A DNA stretch of 64,000 bases, from positions 2,628,616 through 2,692,615 of the forward strand of contig CM022666.1 in NCBI GenBank assembly GCA_012295275.1. Direction: 5' to 3'. The position numbers and the translations under genes are program-made. Origin of the DNA: Chrysomallon squamiferum (taxonomy: Eukaryota; Mollusca; Gastropoda; Neomphalida; Peltospiridae). Positions 13,001 to 24,785 of this stretch are shown piece by piece (the stretch's first letter is position 1; each line of letters begins with the position of its first letter). Under the pieces are notes generated by a model, which was given only the letters and a program-made list of their open reading frames with translations, did not search any database and was not told the DNA's origin.

Positions 13001-15923
13001 AGATTTTTAAAAACTTATTTAAAAAAAAAAAAGTATTTAAAATTCTTAATTTAAAGGAAGTAATTTGCGATTAGAGGATTTCAGACTGTTAGCAGTTTTC
13101 AATCAAAGCTCGAAACCTAGCTTTTTAAAATGTACACACAAGTAGTCTAAAGTGATATTACTCCTATGTCATGTTAGCAGCACTGTTCTGCACATTTAAA
13201 CTCTGCTATTAACGGAATTTATGCTGTATAAATATCAGTTTTATTAAATGAGCAAATCTTAATTTTTTTTCAGCAAATAGCTTTCAAAAATCTGGTGAAC
13301 CGAAACCACGAAGTGGAGAAATTTCACGGACCGCCAGCCTCCAACTCTGCAATACAATTGCCGTTCATCATCGTGAACACAAGTAAAAAAACTGTCATTG
13401 ACTGCAGCATTTCAAATGACAAGTAGGAACTGTTGTACTTATCCACCTCCTTATAAAAGTCAGTTGTCTGAAGCAAAATAATATTTAATGTTTGCTTTGG
13501 ATAACAGTTTTGAACCATTTCCTAAAACCTATACGTAAATTCAAATATATTTTCTACTTGCATATATCTGTATTTAACAGTGATTTCCTTAGTGAATATT
13601 TTTAATTAAACAATATTGTATCTCTATGACACACTGATACAGTATGTGGGGGTATAAAAACTAAATTAATGAATGTTTAATGTCACATCACATTTTGTTT
13701 GTACTGGTTATTGTGTGTTAGACAGAGATTTATATACAAGAACTGATGAAGATGGTTTCATTTATTACCTCTACTATCCTTTCGTACAAGAAAAAAGAAT
13801 TGGCATATACATCACATAAAGGAATGTTATTAATATTAACAAAGATATAAGTGAGAAAAAGAAGAGTAGTAGTAAATAAAGAGTTAATAAAAAGGTTACA
13901 AATGTGGAAGGAACACGCTTTTTGGGGTGAAATGTAAGCTAGTTTTAACACACATTGAAGTTTTCTGCAACTAATTTAATTCACACAGCAATTTAAAAAT
14001 TTGGGAATTTATATTACTTTAATAGTGGAGTATGTTGTTAAAAGTGTGTTGTGTTTTTCTTTCAGATACGAATATTTATTTAAATTTGACAACACTTTTG
14101 AAATACATGACGATATTGAAGTGTTGAAGCGCATGGGAATGGCCTTTGGTCTTGAGAAAGGCCAGTGTTCACGGGATGACTTAATACGAGCTGCTAAAAT
14201 GGTTCCTAAAGCCCTCGAACCATACGTCCTAGGTATGCGCACACACCTCCATGTTTGAGTGTGAATATTTTAAGAAAACAGCATTTTTTGAGAGAACGAT
14301 TTTGTAACGATTTGAAAGTTAAGAAAATTAAAAAAAAAAAATTATAAGAATATTTTGAAGGGAATACTTTTTTAAGGAGAATATTTCATTTCATTGATTA
14401 ATATTTTTATAATATCAGTTTAAGTTGTAGCTGCTATTTAAAAAATTATTAATACAACACTTTAAGCTTTTTGTTGTCAATTCAACAAATATCTAGTAAA
14501 ATAAGACAAAATTAAGTGTTAGAGAATACATTTAGAATAATTTTTTACTCTAGTTAAGTGGAAATAGAAAAGATTTTTTAAAGTTAAGAAAATAATGGGT
14601 TTTGTTGTTTGACTTAGATATGGCACAAAACTCGAAACCAGCTGTCTCAAGTGGGATTCGACCCATTGACCCATCAACAGTTAGTGTTCAGCAAGCAAGG
14701 TATTAGAATAGTTTAAAATTTCAGCCTTAATTTATTTTATATCCATGGAATAACCATGGACTTTAATAAGATTTTAAAATTTAAATTAAGTATACTTTTT
14801 ATTTATTTATTTATTTATTTATCATTTTTATTATTCTTTTGTTAATTACAGAACACCAGTCTGTATTATCATTTTAAGGACATACTATAAAATTATAAAT
14901 CTTCAGTTACAGTTAAAATTAGGATTAAAAGGAAATGTATGGTGGGGTTTTTGAAATAAATATATTATGTTCATTGAAATAATAGGCAGGTTTTGTAACT
15001 GCTGCCTGTTTCCAAATGGTTACAAGTTGTAATTGGGAATATTTGTTTTGTCAGTGTTTTTGAGATCTGTAGATAATTTGCTTTTGGTAATTTATGGATC
15101 ACTTTTTTGATAACATTTAAAGAACCCCTCAAAAAAAAAAAAAAATTGTTATGGAACAGCTATCAAATGAATCAGACATTCAACAGCTACATCGGAGGAG
15201 TAAAATTAATTTTATACTTTTTTTTTACTAAAATTTCTGTTATTTGACGTCAGTTAAGTATAACTTCACAATGTAAATCAGAGGTTTTCAGACTGTGGAA
15301 TGTGTATCCATAGAGGTGTGCAAATAGTCACCAGGGCAAAATTCATTAATGGTGGATGCTAAAAGTAAAAATTTATACAGAAGCCACTTGAAGAATGATA
15401 ATGACACTAAGCTGAACCTCAAAAACCTATTTTTTCGCAAAAAAAAAGTAAAAAGGATGAACTTGTATTTTATCCAGTTAAAGCAGTGTACATTTCACTG
15501 ACATATAAATTGATCGTGGTGAAGCTGCTTTATTTGGAAGGGGTATGCATCCAGCAGACATTTTCTTCCAAAGGTTAGAAAAAAAAATAATTAGAAAACA
15601 CTTTTTTATATATGAAAATTTGTTTAAAAAAAAAAAAAAAAATTTTTACTTGTATTTTTGCTTACTTTACATGTGTTTTATTATTATTATTTATTATTAT
15701 TTATTTTTTTTTTCCAAAAATGTTCAGATACCATCAAACAACAGCAGAACAAGCTTACCTCAGTTTAACTGACACTGACCACGAAGTGGCCGCTGTGACG
15801 GGACTCTCCAGGCAGTCCAGCCTTGGTTCTTCAGGTCATCATTCAAATACTGCCACAGAAACACCATCCGAGAACTTTTCAGACGATGATTCCGACTCGG
15901 AACAGTCTGTTGACATGAGCTAA
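1196..15923 (+). CDS. TFDP1: Transcription factor DP-1/DP-2 (E2F dimerisation partner), 5' partial
   Basis: DP subunit that pairs with E2F on promoters of cell-cycle genes in the nucleus. Coding exons, all with AG/GT borders and compatible phases: 1196-1311, 9248-9308, 9683-9768, 10123-10247, 10697-10871, 11370-11510, 12771-12839, 13274-13422, 14066-14232, 14618-14699, 15728-15923 (TAA). About 454 residues lie in the window. Exons 2-4 encode the [15 protein letters not shown] segment and a Ser/Pro-rich N-terminal region. The winged-helix DNA-binding domain spans exons 5-6 ([22 protein letters not shown], and [10 protein letters not shown] at about 11,388-11,417). Exon 6 ends with the nearly invariant [13 protein letters not shown]. 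Exons 7-9 carry the coiled-coil and dimerisation region, including [19 protein letters not shown] and [17 protein letters not shown]. The tail is Ser/Asp-rich and acidic, as in vertebrate DPs. DP-1 and DP-2 cannot be told apart, since invertebrates usually have one DP gene. The first coding exon is missing from the window. Confidence 0.95.
2715..5290 (-). pseudogene. Degenerate coding relic of a repetitive (transposon-type) protein inside the TFDP intron
   Basis: Less AT-rich than the surrounding intron and, on the minus strand, a series of open blocks in shifting frames: 5024-4725, 4311-4027, 3809-3531, 3583-3290. A last block (about 2857-2726) follows a TTGTTTTATAG acceptor-like site and ends in a stop. 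Readable pieces in order include [40 protein letters not shown] and a [13 protein letters not shown] motif resembling GxGPCD..GG..K. These remind me of a large uncharacterised repetitive protein family of aquatic animal genomes, but I cannot name it or confirm it without a search. Frameshifts and stops between blocks mean it is dead. It lies antisense to TFDP. Confidence 0.5.
7430..7990. other. GC-richer island in the large TFDP intron
   Basis: About 550 bases with clearly more G+C than the flanking intron, including an open frame from 7652 on the + strand that ends in a TG repeat. CCCACAG at about 7660-7666 followed by the open stretch, and TCTACAG/GTTTCT near 7924-7931, look like splice signals, but the translation matches nothing I recognise. 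It could be an alternative exon, a promoter or an old repeat. Confidence 0.3.
9971..10036. repeat. (CT)n(CA)n microsatellite
   Basis: Compound dinucleotide run in the TFDP intron between the exons at 9683-9768 and 10123-10247, about 90 bases before the acceptor. The CT half may serve as an extended pyrimidine tract. Confidence 0.95.
11728..11804. repeat. (TTATA)n pentanucleotide microsatellite
   Basis: Near-perfect run of a 5-base TTATA unit in the TFDP intron after the exon at 11370-11510. Confidence 0.95.
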
Positions 15924-18110
15924 AGTGTTCTTCATTTGACAGAGAAAATAAAAACCCAAACTGAAACATTACAGTTCAAATCACGTGCAACAGACTGGCG
16001 ATCTTTCGGAATTCATTTAGCAAAGTTGACACACTGCCAGGAAAACAGCATAAGACTTTTGTAATCCTGTTACTTCTCAACTATGTGTGTTTTAAAAGAA
16101 GTTAATTTTTTTTTTTTTTTTTTTTTTTTTTCTATCTAAAAGAAAAGAAAAAAAATACAAGAAAAAAAATATTGATCTCTGTTGAAAAAGCTCGAGTTTG
16201 AAATATATATATATTTTTCCTAATTCATGAGATTTCCTGTTGGGATTCTAACTTGAAAATGTTTGAATTTTATCTTAAATTTTTAACAAAATAGGAACAA
16301 AAAACAACAAAAAGAAGAAGAAGAAAAACAAAACAAAAACAAGGAACATTTTTACTTAACAATGATCAGGCTCATGAGAGGCAGTTGACTTTAATACGAT
16401 TTTGTTTTCCCCAGTTCCTGGATTACATTTTGAAATATTCTTGGAATAGAAAATAATTTATTAGAATAATCGGTCTCTTACATGCGGTCCAATGCAACAG
16501 GAGCAGCTTTCCTCTTTTTTTTTTTATTTTTTTTTTACTTTCACATGACAACTGCTAGTGTTGGCAGAAGAAGCAAGAATTGTCGAAAGTTATATCCCAG
16601 TTGAAACAAACAAACAAATGGAGCAGAACAGTAAATATTTATGAAGACGGTGACATCGATAATTAATGCTAGCACATTAATTCATGTACAGTTACTGATT
16701 TATATATTCACACACTTTGAATACACAAACTATTACATCTTGAATATTCATCTCGTTTTTAAATATATATATACATTTCAATCATCTTTTTATTTGTTTG
16801 TCTGAAATTTTCTTTTTTTTTCTCTTCATCAGTTACTATTAACATATAACAACAATAACAAAAAAAAAATAGCATGCTACCTAGAATGGATAGACAATAG
16901 CTTTGAAAAAAAAAAAAACGTCAGGAATTGATAGACAGTGGTTTTGGCAAGAAAAAAAGAAGAAAGAGCATTGTGCTATATTTTTCGAAAGTCAAGTGAT
17001 AGAAATTGGCCTTGATTTAACATAGTGCCAGTAATGTGTGTATAGTATTTGGAACAACTGAATGATGTTGGGCTATTATTATTATATTTTGTATCCTAAG
17101 ATACAAGTTTACGAGTAGAGATGCTAAGCCTTAGGCATGCTGGTACTACAGCACTGTAGTTTGGATTTTAACCTGCAGTTTGTAAAGTAGAGATACTTTA
17201 TTTAGTAGAGTTTATCAGATTGACAGGGTTCAAGTAACCATAACGTAATTTGCACCTACAGATACATGCAATGAATTAAGCTACAGCATTTTAGTGTGGA
17301 TATTGAAGTACAGTACGGAAGTAGCATTACAGTACTGTACTGTGAGATGCTTAGAGGTATGAAGTAGGGATACTATTATAATTCTGTAGTGTGGATATTA
17401 AATTACACAGGAAGTAGGGATACTGTGTTACAGTGCTGTAGTGTGGATATTATATTTAAGGGAGGAAGTAGGGATACTGTTATAATGCTGTTGTGTGGAT
17501 ATTAAGTTACAGGGAGGAAGTAGGGATACAGTGCTGTAATTTGGATATTAAGTTACAGGGAAGAAGTAGGGATACAGTGCTGTAGTGTGGATATTGAGTT
17601 ACAGGGAGGAAATAGGGATACAATGCTGTAATTTGGATATTAAGTTACAGGGAGGAAATAGGGATACAGTGCTGTAGTGTGGATATTAAGTTACAGGGAG
17701 GAAGTAGGGATACTGTTATAATGCTGTAATTTGGATATTAAGTTACAGGGAGGAAATAGGGATACAATGCTGTAATTTGGATATTAAGTTACAGGGAAGA
17801 AGTAGGGATACAGTGCTGTAGTGTGGATACTAAGTTACAGGGAAGAAGTAGGGATACAATGATGTAGTGTGGATATTAACAATGCATGCCAGCTGGTTAA
17901 CACTGGAATTTGCAACTCTAAATGAAGTTTTATTATTTTTCTATTAAAAATTGTTTGTTGCTGAGTGTATTTTTGAAATACACTTGATTATAGACATGTA
18001 TATATATATTGTTCCAAGTTTTAATTATTTTTCTTTTTTTTTTCAGTTCATAAAATATATTTTAATACTTGAATGGAAAAGTTCAAAATAAATTGGATTA
18101 TAAAAAAGTT
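15924..18110 (+). other. Probable TFDP 3'UTR and downstream flank
   Basis: Follows the DP stop codon. An AATAAA lies only 24 bases after the stop (15947-15952), and further poly(A)-signal-like sequences occur near 18,085, so the true 3' end is uncertain. No coding potential was seen. Contains poly-T runs and the minisatellite at 17,367-17,880. Confidence 0.4.
17367..17880. repeat. Minisatellite, about 46-bp unit, about 11 copies
   Basis: Tandem array whose unit starts GGGATACAGTGCTGTAGTGT and continues GGATATTAAGTTACAGGGAG GAAGTA. Some units carry a 6-base longer variant with GGGATACTGTTATAATGCTG, and alternative forms have TAATTTGG in place of TAGTGTGG or GAAATA in place of GAAGTA. Degenerate units trail leftwards to about 17,150. 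The array lies roughly 1.4 kb after the TFDP stop codon. Confidence 0.95.
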
Positions 18111-20950
18111 TTAAATTTATTCATCTGTTGCTATGCTCAAGAGCATTGTGGTTATCATGAATGTAAAACATAAGTATTACAAAAAATGAATAGTTAAAAC
18201 AAATAAAATAAAATAATATCATTGAAACATTTGCTTTTCGAAATTGTAATTTTTCTTTCCAAAAATAAACTAAAAGGTAAATAATATATTTAACATAGTA
18301 TTTATCATGTCTTTTTCAAATTCTTACTATTTTCGGAATTGTTTAGAAATCCTGTACCTTGCTCATTTGAGAATAAAATAAATAAAAAATTAAATATAAA
18401 TAATGTTAATATTTAAAAAAAAAAAAAAAAAAAAAAAATAATAATAATTATAATGTAATTCTCTTGTATAATGAATTGGACGTGTTTTACCATTTTATTA
18501 TTATTTTTTTTTTTTTTTTATTTATACTGGTGACAATGTAAAGTTTGTGTCACTTGTTTGGATAAAACTTCTTTGTTAAAGTTCAATTTTGATAGCCACT
18601 GGTGAGGAAAAAGAAAAGAAAAACCTACAAAATACACACCTTTAAGTGTGTATGCAAGTTTTCCCCAGTAACGAGGCAAATAAATGAAATTTGTTTTTAA
18701 ATGAAAATACATAATTTTTATCTATTTATTAATATTTTAAAATCTTAACTGAAAGTACTCGTTCACTTAATTACTTTCAATAATGTCTCCCTTTCATAAA
18801 GGTTTTCATACATAAATCCCATTGCTCTTGTTCATATGCAATTATTATATCAAATTGGTTTGTTTTAGGATTTTCGTTCTTTTTTTTTCTTCCTCAAAGT
18901 TTTTTTCAAATGGTATGTTAATATTTTAGGGTGGAGTACATTTTATCACTGTTTTAATTAATATGTTACATAAAATATGTGTCTGTTAATTACACTTGTA
19001 TCTCGATAATAAAATGACTAATTGTCCAGACATTAGGAATATTTACATTATATGCAAAGTGTTAAGAAGTAAAGAAAAAAAAAAACAATTGCTACGAATT
19101 CATTATACGATATTAAGACCAGTTGAAAGAAATGTGAAAGACTTGACTTAAAACAGATGTGGTAACTGATAGTTCTTCCAGGAATAGTTTTAAATGATGA
19201 CAGTTCAGTGGAAGGAGATACAGACAGCCTGAACTGAATACGGTTTTAAGAGAACAATAGACTTTGTGATATATATAAATAAATACGTTTTTGTTGGTGC
19301 CTTTTATGGTATTTGCATTTGATGAAATAAAACTGCATTACTGAAATCACAAATGTATTCAATAAATGATCATAGGTAGAATTAAAGGTGATTAAATGAG
19401 TACCTTTCTCTATTTTCTTATTTATTTATTTATTAATTTTTTTAATATATTTTTTTAATGTTCTTTTTGTGGTTTTTTGGCATTCAGTTGATGTCTAGTC
19501 ATATGATGAATTAATGAATATAACCCTCCCATCAATTAAGAAAGAAATGTTTTACTCAATATATTTTTGATATATAAACACAAAATATCAGTGATTTGGT
19601 TAAATACCATATTAAAGGTAACTAAATAAAACATTGCATAGCAGAAAGTAAGCATGTTATGAAACTTCCTACAAACAGGAACACAAAACTGCAATATGAA
19701 CATTTGTTGGAAAGGGAAATAATCCTGTTTTGATCATGTGACAGCATACATGAGATGCCAGCACTCTGTATTTCAGCTTCACTGACTTAAACTAATTAAT
19801 TAGTCATTGTGTTGAAAAGATACAAATAAATTAGTATACCCTCTATAATGTATCAAACAAATTTTGAAAAATGACTGAAACTGACTTAGTTGTAACTTAT
19901 TCCAGCTGTGGAAACTAGAATTTAAATTTAAAATAAAAAAAAATCTCTTGCTAATAAGGGAAAAGCAATACTTCTTAACCTTTTAATTTTCAGAGCCCAA
20001 TTTTCTAATAATTCTTAGAGTAGGACTCACAAGATAAAATTTATGCTATGATAGAAATGTGAATTAAGTAGGATATTTAGAATTCACACATGTTAAACAT
20101 ACAGCTTTTACCATTGTCCAAGCTTGGAATTACTGGTACTAATAATAATCCAAATCTAACACATGCAGGAGTGAATGATTCAAAGCTGGTTATTGGTAAG
20201 TATAACCAGCAATGTTACAATGCTAAGAGATGAGGATAGGCAACAAATACAGGTAAAACGAAAACCCACAGAAAAAACAGAATTATCATTTGGATATTGA
20301 GACCAGCCTTTGCTAATAATAAAGAATAGCAATAACAGCATAGATTTATATATGATGATGTCACCAATGGAAGAACCACTGAGTAAACTGTCAAAAATAA
20401 ATAAATAAATAAATAAATAAATAAAAAAAATTAATCCTTTTATAAAGAAATAGTTAATGGCTAACAAAAATACTGGTATCTTTAGGAATGTTGTGCTATC
20501 TATGGAAGTGAATATATATATTTTTTAAATTGTATTTTAAAGATTTCACAATGCTGCCCAATTCTGTGTAATGGAAAAACAAGAAATAGAGTACCAAGCA
20601 TCTAAAGTTTCATACATCAAACCAGCCACTTATAACATTTTTACTGTGTGCTTCAGACTAATTACATGTGTGAATATGCTCATTCATGCATCATTTTTGT
20701 TGGTGTTTTTATTTATTTATTTACATATTTATTTATTTATTTATTTATTCATTTAAAGAAAAAAAAAACTGTATGAAAGATCTAGATCTGGACTGGTAAG
20801 TTATATATAAACACTTGTGTCACAAACAGAAATTTTTAAAAAATCACTGCTGAAAAGGGGAGAAAACTCATTAATGAAGTAAATGTGCTCAGTTTAATTC
20901 TGCTTACCTGTATTACACTAATGTCATTTTATTGTAATATATAAAGTATA

Positions 20951-20953
20951 TTT

Positions 20954-20984
<31 letters not shown>

Positions 20985-20999
20985 TTATTATTATTATTT
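20951..20999. repeat. (TTC)n(TTA)n microsatellite
   Basis: Compound trinucleotide run in the intergenic region. Confidence 0.9.
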
Positions 21000-21948
21000 A
21001 TCTTTTTTCATTCTTTAATTTATTTTCACTTATTTATTACTTTATACTTTTTTCTCCTTAATATAATTTAATTTTTAAAACTTGTTTTATTTTATTTTAT
21101 TTTATTTTATTTTTTCATTTTTAATCTTGATTTCACCTATTTATTTTTTTTATAAATAATATATTCCATTTTACAACTCCTTTTGTTTCCTTAATATAAT
21201 TTAATTTTTAAATCTTGATGATTATTATTGTTGTTGTTGTTATTATTAATTTAATTATTAACTTTTCTTCATTTTTAATTTTTAATTTCACTTAATATAA
21301 TCTAATGTTAAATGATCATTATTATTTTTTAAATTATTATTATTATTACTACAACTACTACTACTACCACTACCATTACTACTACTACTACTATTATTAC
21401 AGTATTGTACAACTTCAAAAAGTTTTGCCAACAACAAAAAAACAACCTAATAAATTCTGCATATAAAACATTCAGGAAACCACTGTTTTAAGAACCCAGT
21501 ATGTCTGAACATTTGGGCCAAACCAACACCTGCAAGAATAAAAAATGAAATGCATTTAAATGTTATTCTTTTATGACTTTGTCTAGTTTTTATTTTTTAC
21601 TTCTTTTTGTGTTCTTTGTCATGCTGGAAGAATTTAAAGTATTGTGAAATTTTAAAAAAAAGAAGAAAATGTTAAAGAAAAAGAATATACTTGTTTCAAT
21701 ATTTGCTGCAAATAATAGTAATAAAACTAAAACAAAAACTAAAACTAAAACTAAAACAGCATGAAACTAAAACTACTACTACTACTACTACTACACTACT
21801 ATTGCTAATAATAATAATAATATTTATAAAATATATTATTTAATTCCAGTCTTTTTTTAATTATTTATTTATTGCTATTTTCATCATTGTTGTTGTAAAT
21901 GTAAAATTGTTTAAAAATTAATTTTGCTTAATTCATTTATTCATTTAT

Positions 21949-21984
21949 TATTATTATTATTATTATTACTACTACTACCACTAC

Positions 21985-22052
<68 letters not shown>
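21949..22052. repeat. (TTA)n / (CTA)n trinucleotide array
   Basis: Long ATT-class run interrupted by a short ACTACTACCACT segment. It produces an artefactual poly-leucine reading frame. Confidence 0.95.
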
Positions 22053-22053
<1 letters not shown>

Positions 22054-22741
22054 CTTTTCTTTATTTTAAAATCCATTTACTAATTTATTTATTTAGAAAA
22101 TATTCTTGAAAATATTATTATCTTATATCTGTTATTGAAAATTTCTGTTTCTGCTTCCTTTTATTCTTTTGCCCTGATCATCTTCAACTAGCACAAAAAT
22201 AAATAAATTTTTTTTTGATGTATTAAATTTATGAAGGCAGGTGTCTTTTTATGATTAAGTAAAATGAAAAACAAGATATAAAGATACAAAGAAAACATAA
22301 TTTTTTTTATTTTTTTTTTTATAAAATTGAAAAAAGAAACCAGACACATGCATACATACATACATAGATCATACACATATGCTTAAATGCATGCAATACA
22401 TACATACATATGTGTTGCGCGCATGTGTGTGCATACACAAACACACACATAGCTATGTAATGGATGATAAACTATATATATATATTAATTCAATAAAATA
22501 AACAATATAAAAAATAATTACAATAATAAAAAAATATATATATAATAAAAAATAATAACAAAATAAAATAAATAAATAAAAAGATAAAATCAACATTTTT
22601 ATCAAGGGCTTTTAACCAAGTGCATTACATAACAATTTAACACAGATGATAACTGAAAATTATTTCTTTTGCACGATTAATCTAGTTTGCATGTCTTATT
22701 TATGAAGATAAGTATGTTACAGTTATGAAGATCTAGGCTTA

Positions 22742-22773
22742 TGACCTGTTGATCTTTGACAGGTCAAAGGTCA
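22742..22773. promoter_or_regulatory. DR1 nuclear-receptor response element cluster upstream of MOGAT2-like
   Basis: AGGTCAAAGGTCA at 22761-22773 is a perfect direct repeat of AGGTCA with one spacer base (DR1), the consensus bound by HNF4 and RXR heterodimers such as PPAR/RXR. It is preceded by TGACCT at 22742 and by GATCTTTGAC, a degenerate DR1 on the other strand, giving opposed sites within 32 bases. It lies 2.0 kb upstream of the MOGAT2-like start codon. Binding is inference only. Confidence 0.45.
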
Positions 22774-23016
22774 TGTACAATGATTTTAGTCAAGGAGAGC
22801 AACTCTTACTAATTCTGACCATAGGAAGTGTGCATCAGTTGAAACTTGGTGAAAACCTTTTCCCAGTTTAATTTTCAGTGAGTAACTTTTAATATTATTT
22901 TTATTTGTTAATTTATTTGTTATTACTGCTATTATGGTTTAATGGTTTTAAATTCTAGTGTAGGTAAGGGCTTTCAAATAAGTTAAATATGTAAATGGAT
23001 AAACCTAAAGATATAT

Positions 23017-23085
23017 CAGTGTGTCTGTCTGTCTCTGTGTATCTATGTGTGTCAGTCTGTCTGTCTTTCTCTATCAGTATGTCTC

Positions 23086-23131
<46 letters not shown>

Positions 23132-23166
23132 GTGTTGTGTGTGTTATATTTATGTGTGTGCATGTG

Positions 23167-23243
<77 letters not shown>

Positions 23244-23266
23244 GTGTGTATGTTTGTGTGTGTGAC
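23017..23266. repeat. TG-rich microsatellite, (TGTC)n then (TG)n
   Basis: Starts as TGTCTGTCTG and becomes long (TG)n with TATG interruptions. The open frames here on both strands are repeat translations. Confidence 0.95.
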
Positions 23267-23285
23267 TGAAATTTTAATGTCTGAG

Positions 23286-23600
23286 TTAGTATTGTCTGCA
23301 CAAAATAGTTAGATAGTATTGCCTGTACAAGATATATAGTAGTGTTTGTACAAGACAGTCAAATGATATTGTCTATACAAGATAGTCCAAAGATATTATC
23401 TGTACAAGTGTCAAATGATATTGTCTATACAAGATAGTCCAAAGATATTATCTGTACAAGAGTCAAATGATATTGTCTGCACAAGATAGTCAAATGATAT
23501 TGTCTATACAAGATAGTCAGATGGTATTGTCTGTACAAGATAGTCAAATGATATTATCTGTACAAGATAGTCAAATGATATTGTATGTCTAAGAAAATTA
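23286..23600. repeat. Minisatellite, about 27-bp unit, roughly 11-12 copies
   Basis: Unit core is GATATTGTCTGTACAAGATA followed by GTCAAAT. It starts directly after the TG array and decays at its 3' end near GTATGTCTAAG. A possible decayed remnant (CTGTACAAGATAAATTGTCT) recurs near 23,838. Confidence 0.9.
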
Positions 23601-23639
23601 GGTGTGGGTGTTTACATGGACTGAATATGATGACCAACT

Positions 23640-24560
23640 TTTTATATTTTTGAATTATTACATCATTATAATTCTCACACCGGTAAATTTTGTTTTATAT
23701 GAATGTAGACCCTTTTTTCTTCTGTCCAAAATCTTCTCTCCCTACCCCACATCATCCATTTAAAAAAATCCCAGCCTGTGCTGTGGTCATTATTAAATGG
23801 TTGTGCCTCTCAAAGATAAGCAGATGATCATATATCTGTACAAGATAAATTGTCTGTCAAACAGAAATAGTTCTGTTGTGTTGTTTTTGGAGAATCTGGA
23901 AGAGGGTAAATTGTGTGTGAGTGAATACATTCTGGGCTGTCACAACACACTGGCAAACTGGGCAGTTGATGTAGCCCCAGCTAATCTATGTATATCGTGA
24001 TTTACTGTCAGTAAGTAAGTACATACGTAAATAAATAATATACTAAACTTTAAATATCTGTTATTAGAAAATGTACATTTTGCATGTGTTTTATTAAAGA
24101 CAGTGGACAATGTTAATGTTAATTGTAATGACAACAAGTGTGGGGAAAGGATCCCAATGCATTGCTTTGCCAGAGGATCTGTAAATGCTGTTAAAACAGA
24201 CCTGGCTATGTTTTCACACTGCTGTCTGGCTGCTTCTGAGTTCAAGGTCACACATCTGAAGTGTTTTGCTGCAACAGTAGATAAACTGCACAAACCTGCA
24301 GTTAGAAATCAGTGTGTACTGTTATCAGTTTGGTTAAAGAGATTTGTTGATCATGTATTTATAGATAACACACTACTAATATCAATTTTAAAAGGACCCC
24401 ATGTTTACAGTTTGTTTATTGAATTTAAAAAAGTCACTGTTGTAAAATACTTAATTATAAATTTTAACATTACAACTACCCTGCTCTCCCCACCCAAAAA
24501 AGAACATGCTTTCTAAAAATGTCACAAATGTAAAATGTATACAGCATCATACTTACCATA
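23640..24560. other. Upstream flank of MOGAT2-like, possible 5'UTR or promoter region, function unassigned
   Basis: A less AT-rich block at about 24,100-24,330 is open on both strands (24103-24516 on +, 24293-23940 on -), but neither translation matches a family I know. The MOGAT2-like start codon sits two bases inside its exon, so a non-coding first exon must lie somewhere upstream, perhaps here. I could not place it. Confidence 0.35.
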
Positions 24561-24565
24561 TTAAA

Positions 24566-24740
24566 TATATATATATAGAGAGAGAGATAGATAGAGAGAT
24601 AGATAGATAGACAGATAGCCAGACAGACAAAGTAGTGGCACATGATAACAACAACAACAAACACACACACACACACACACATGTATATATATATATATAC
24701 ATATGTATTATGTATGTATGTATGTATATATCTTTATATA
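24566..24740. repeat. Compound GATA/GACA, CA and TA/TGTA microsatellites
   Basis: AGATAGATAG-type run, then AACAAC, (AC)n, (TA)n and TATG repeats, ending about 45 bases before the exon that starts MOGAT2-like. Confidence 0.9.
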
Positions 24741-24785
24741 TTTATTGTTGTTGTTAATACCTGTTTTTCACATCTGTTTTCAGAA

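Larger units (their letters stand above)
18111..22740. other. Intergenic, AT-rich, no gene seen
   Basis: Between TFDP and the MOGAT2-like gene. Holds poly-A/T runs, TTTA repeats (20,400-20,430 and 20,705-20,755), a (TTC)n(TTA)n run (20,951-20,999), degenerate ACT/ATT arrays (21,340-21,400 and 21,766-21,825) and ACAT/CA runs near 22,350-22,450. The open frames are all low-complexity. Confidence 0.6.

Noticed and set aside
17367-17880. CRISPR-like array of repeats and spacers
   Set aside because: Units are contiguous tandem repeats without unique spacers, in a eukaryotic genome.
21924-22109. Poly-leucine open frame resembling a membrane protein
   Set aside because: ATT-class repeat translated in one frame.
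23074-23301. Open frames of Cys/Val or Thr/His repeats on both strands
   Set aside because: Pure translation of the TG/CA microsatellite.
24103-24516. 137-codon open frame upstream of MOGAT2-like
   Set aside because: No recognisable family, tail is AT-rich, and the opposite strand is equally open; kept only as unassigned flank.
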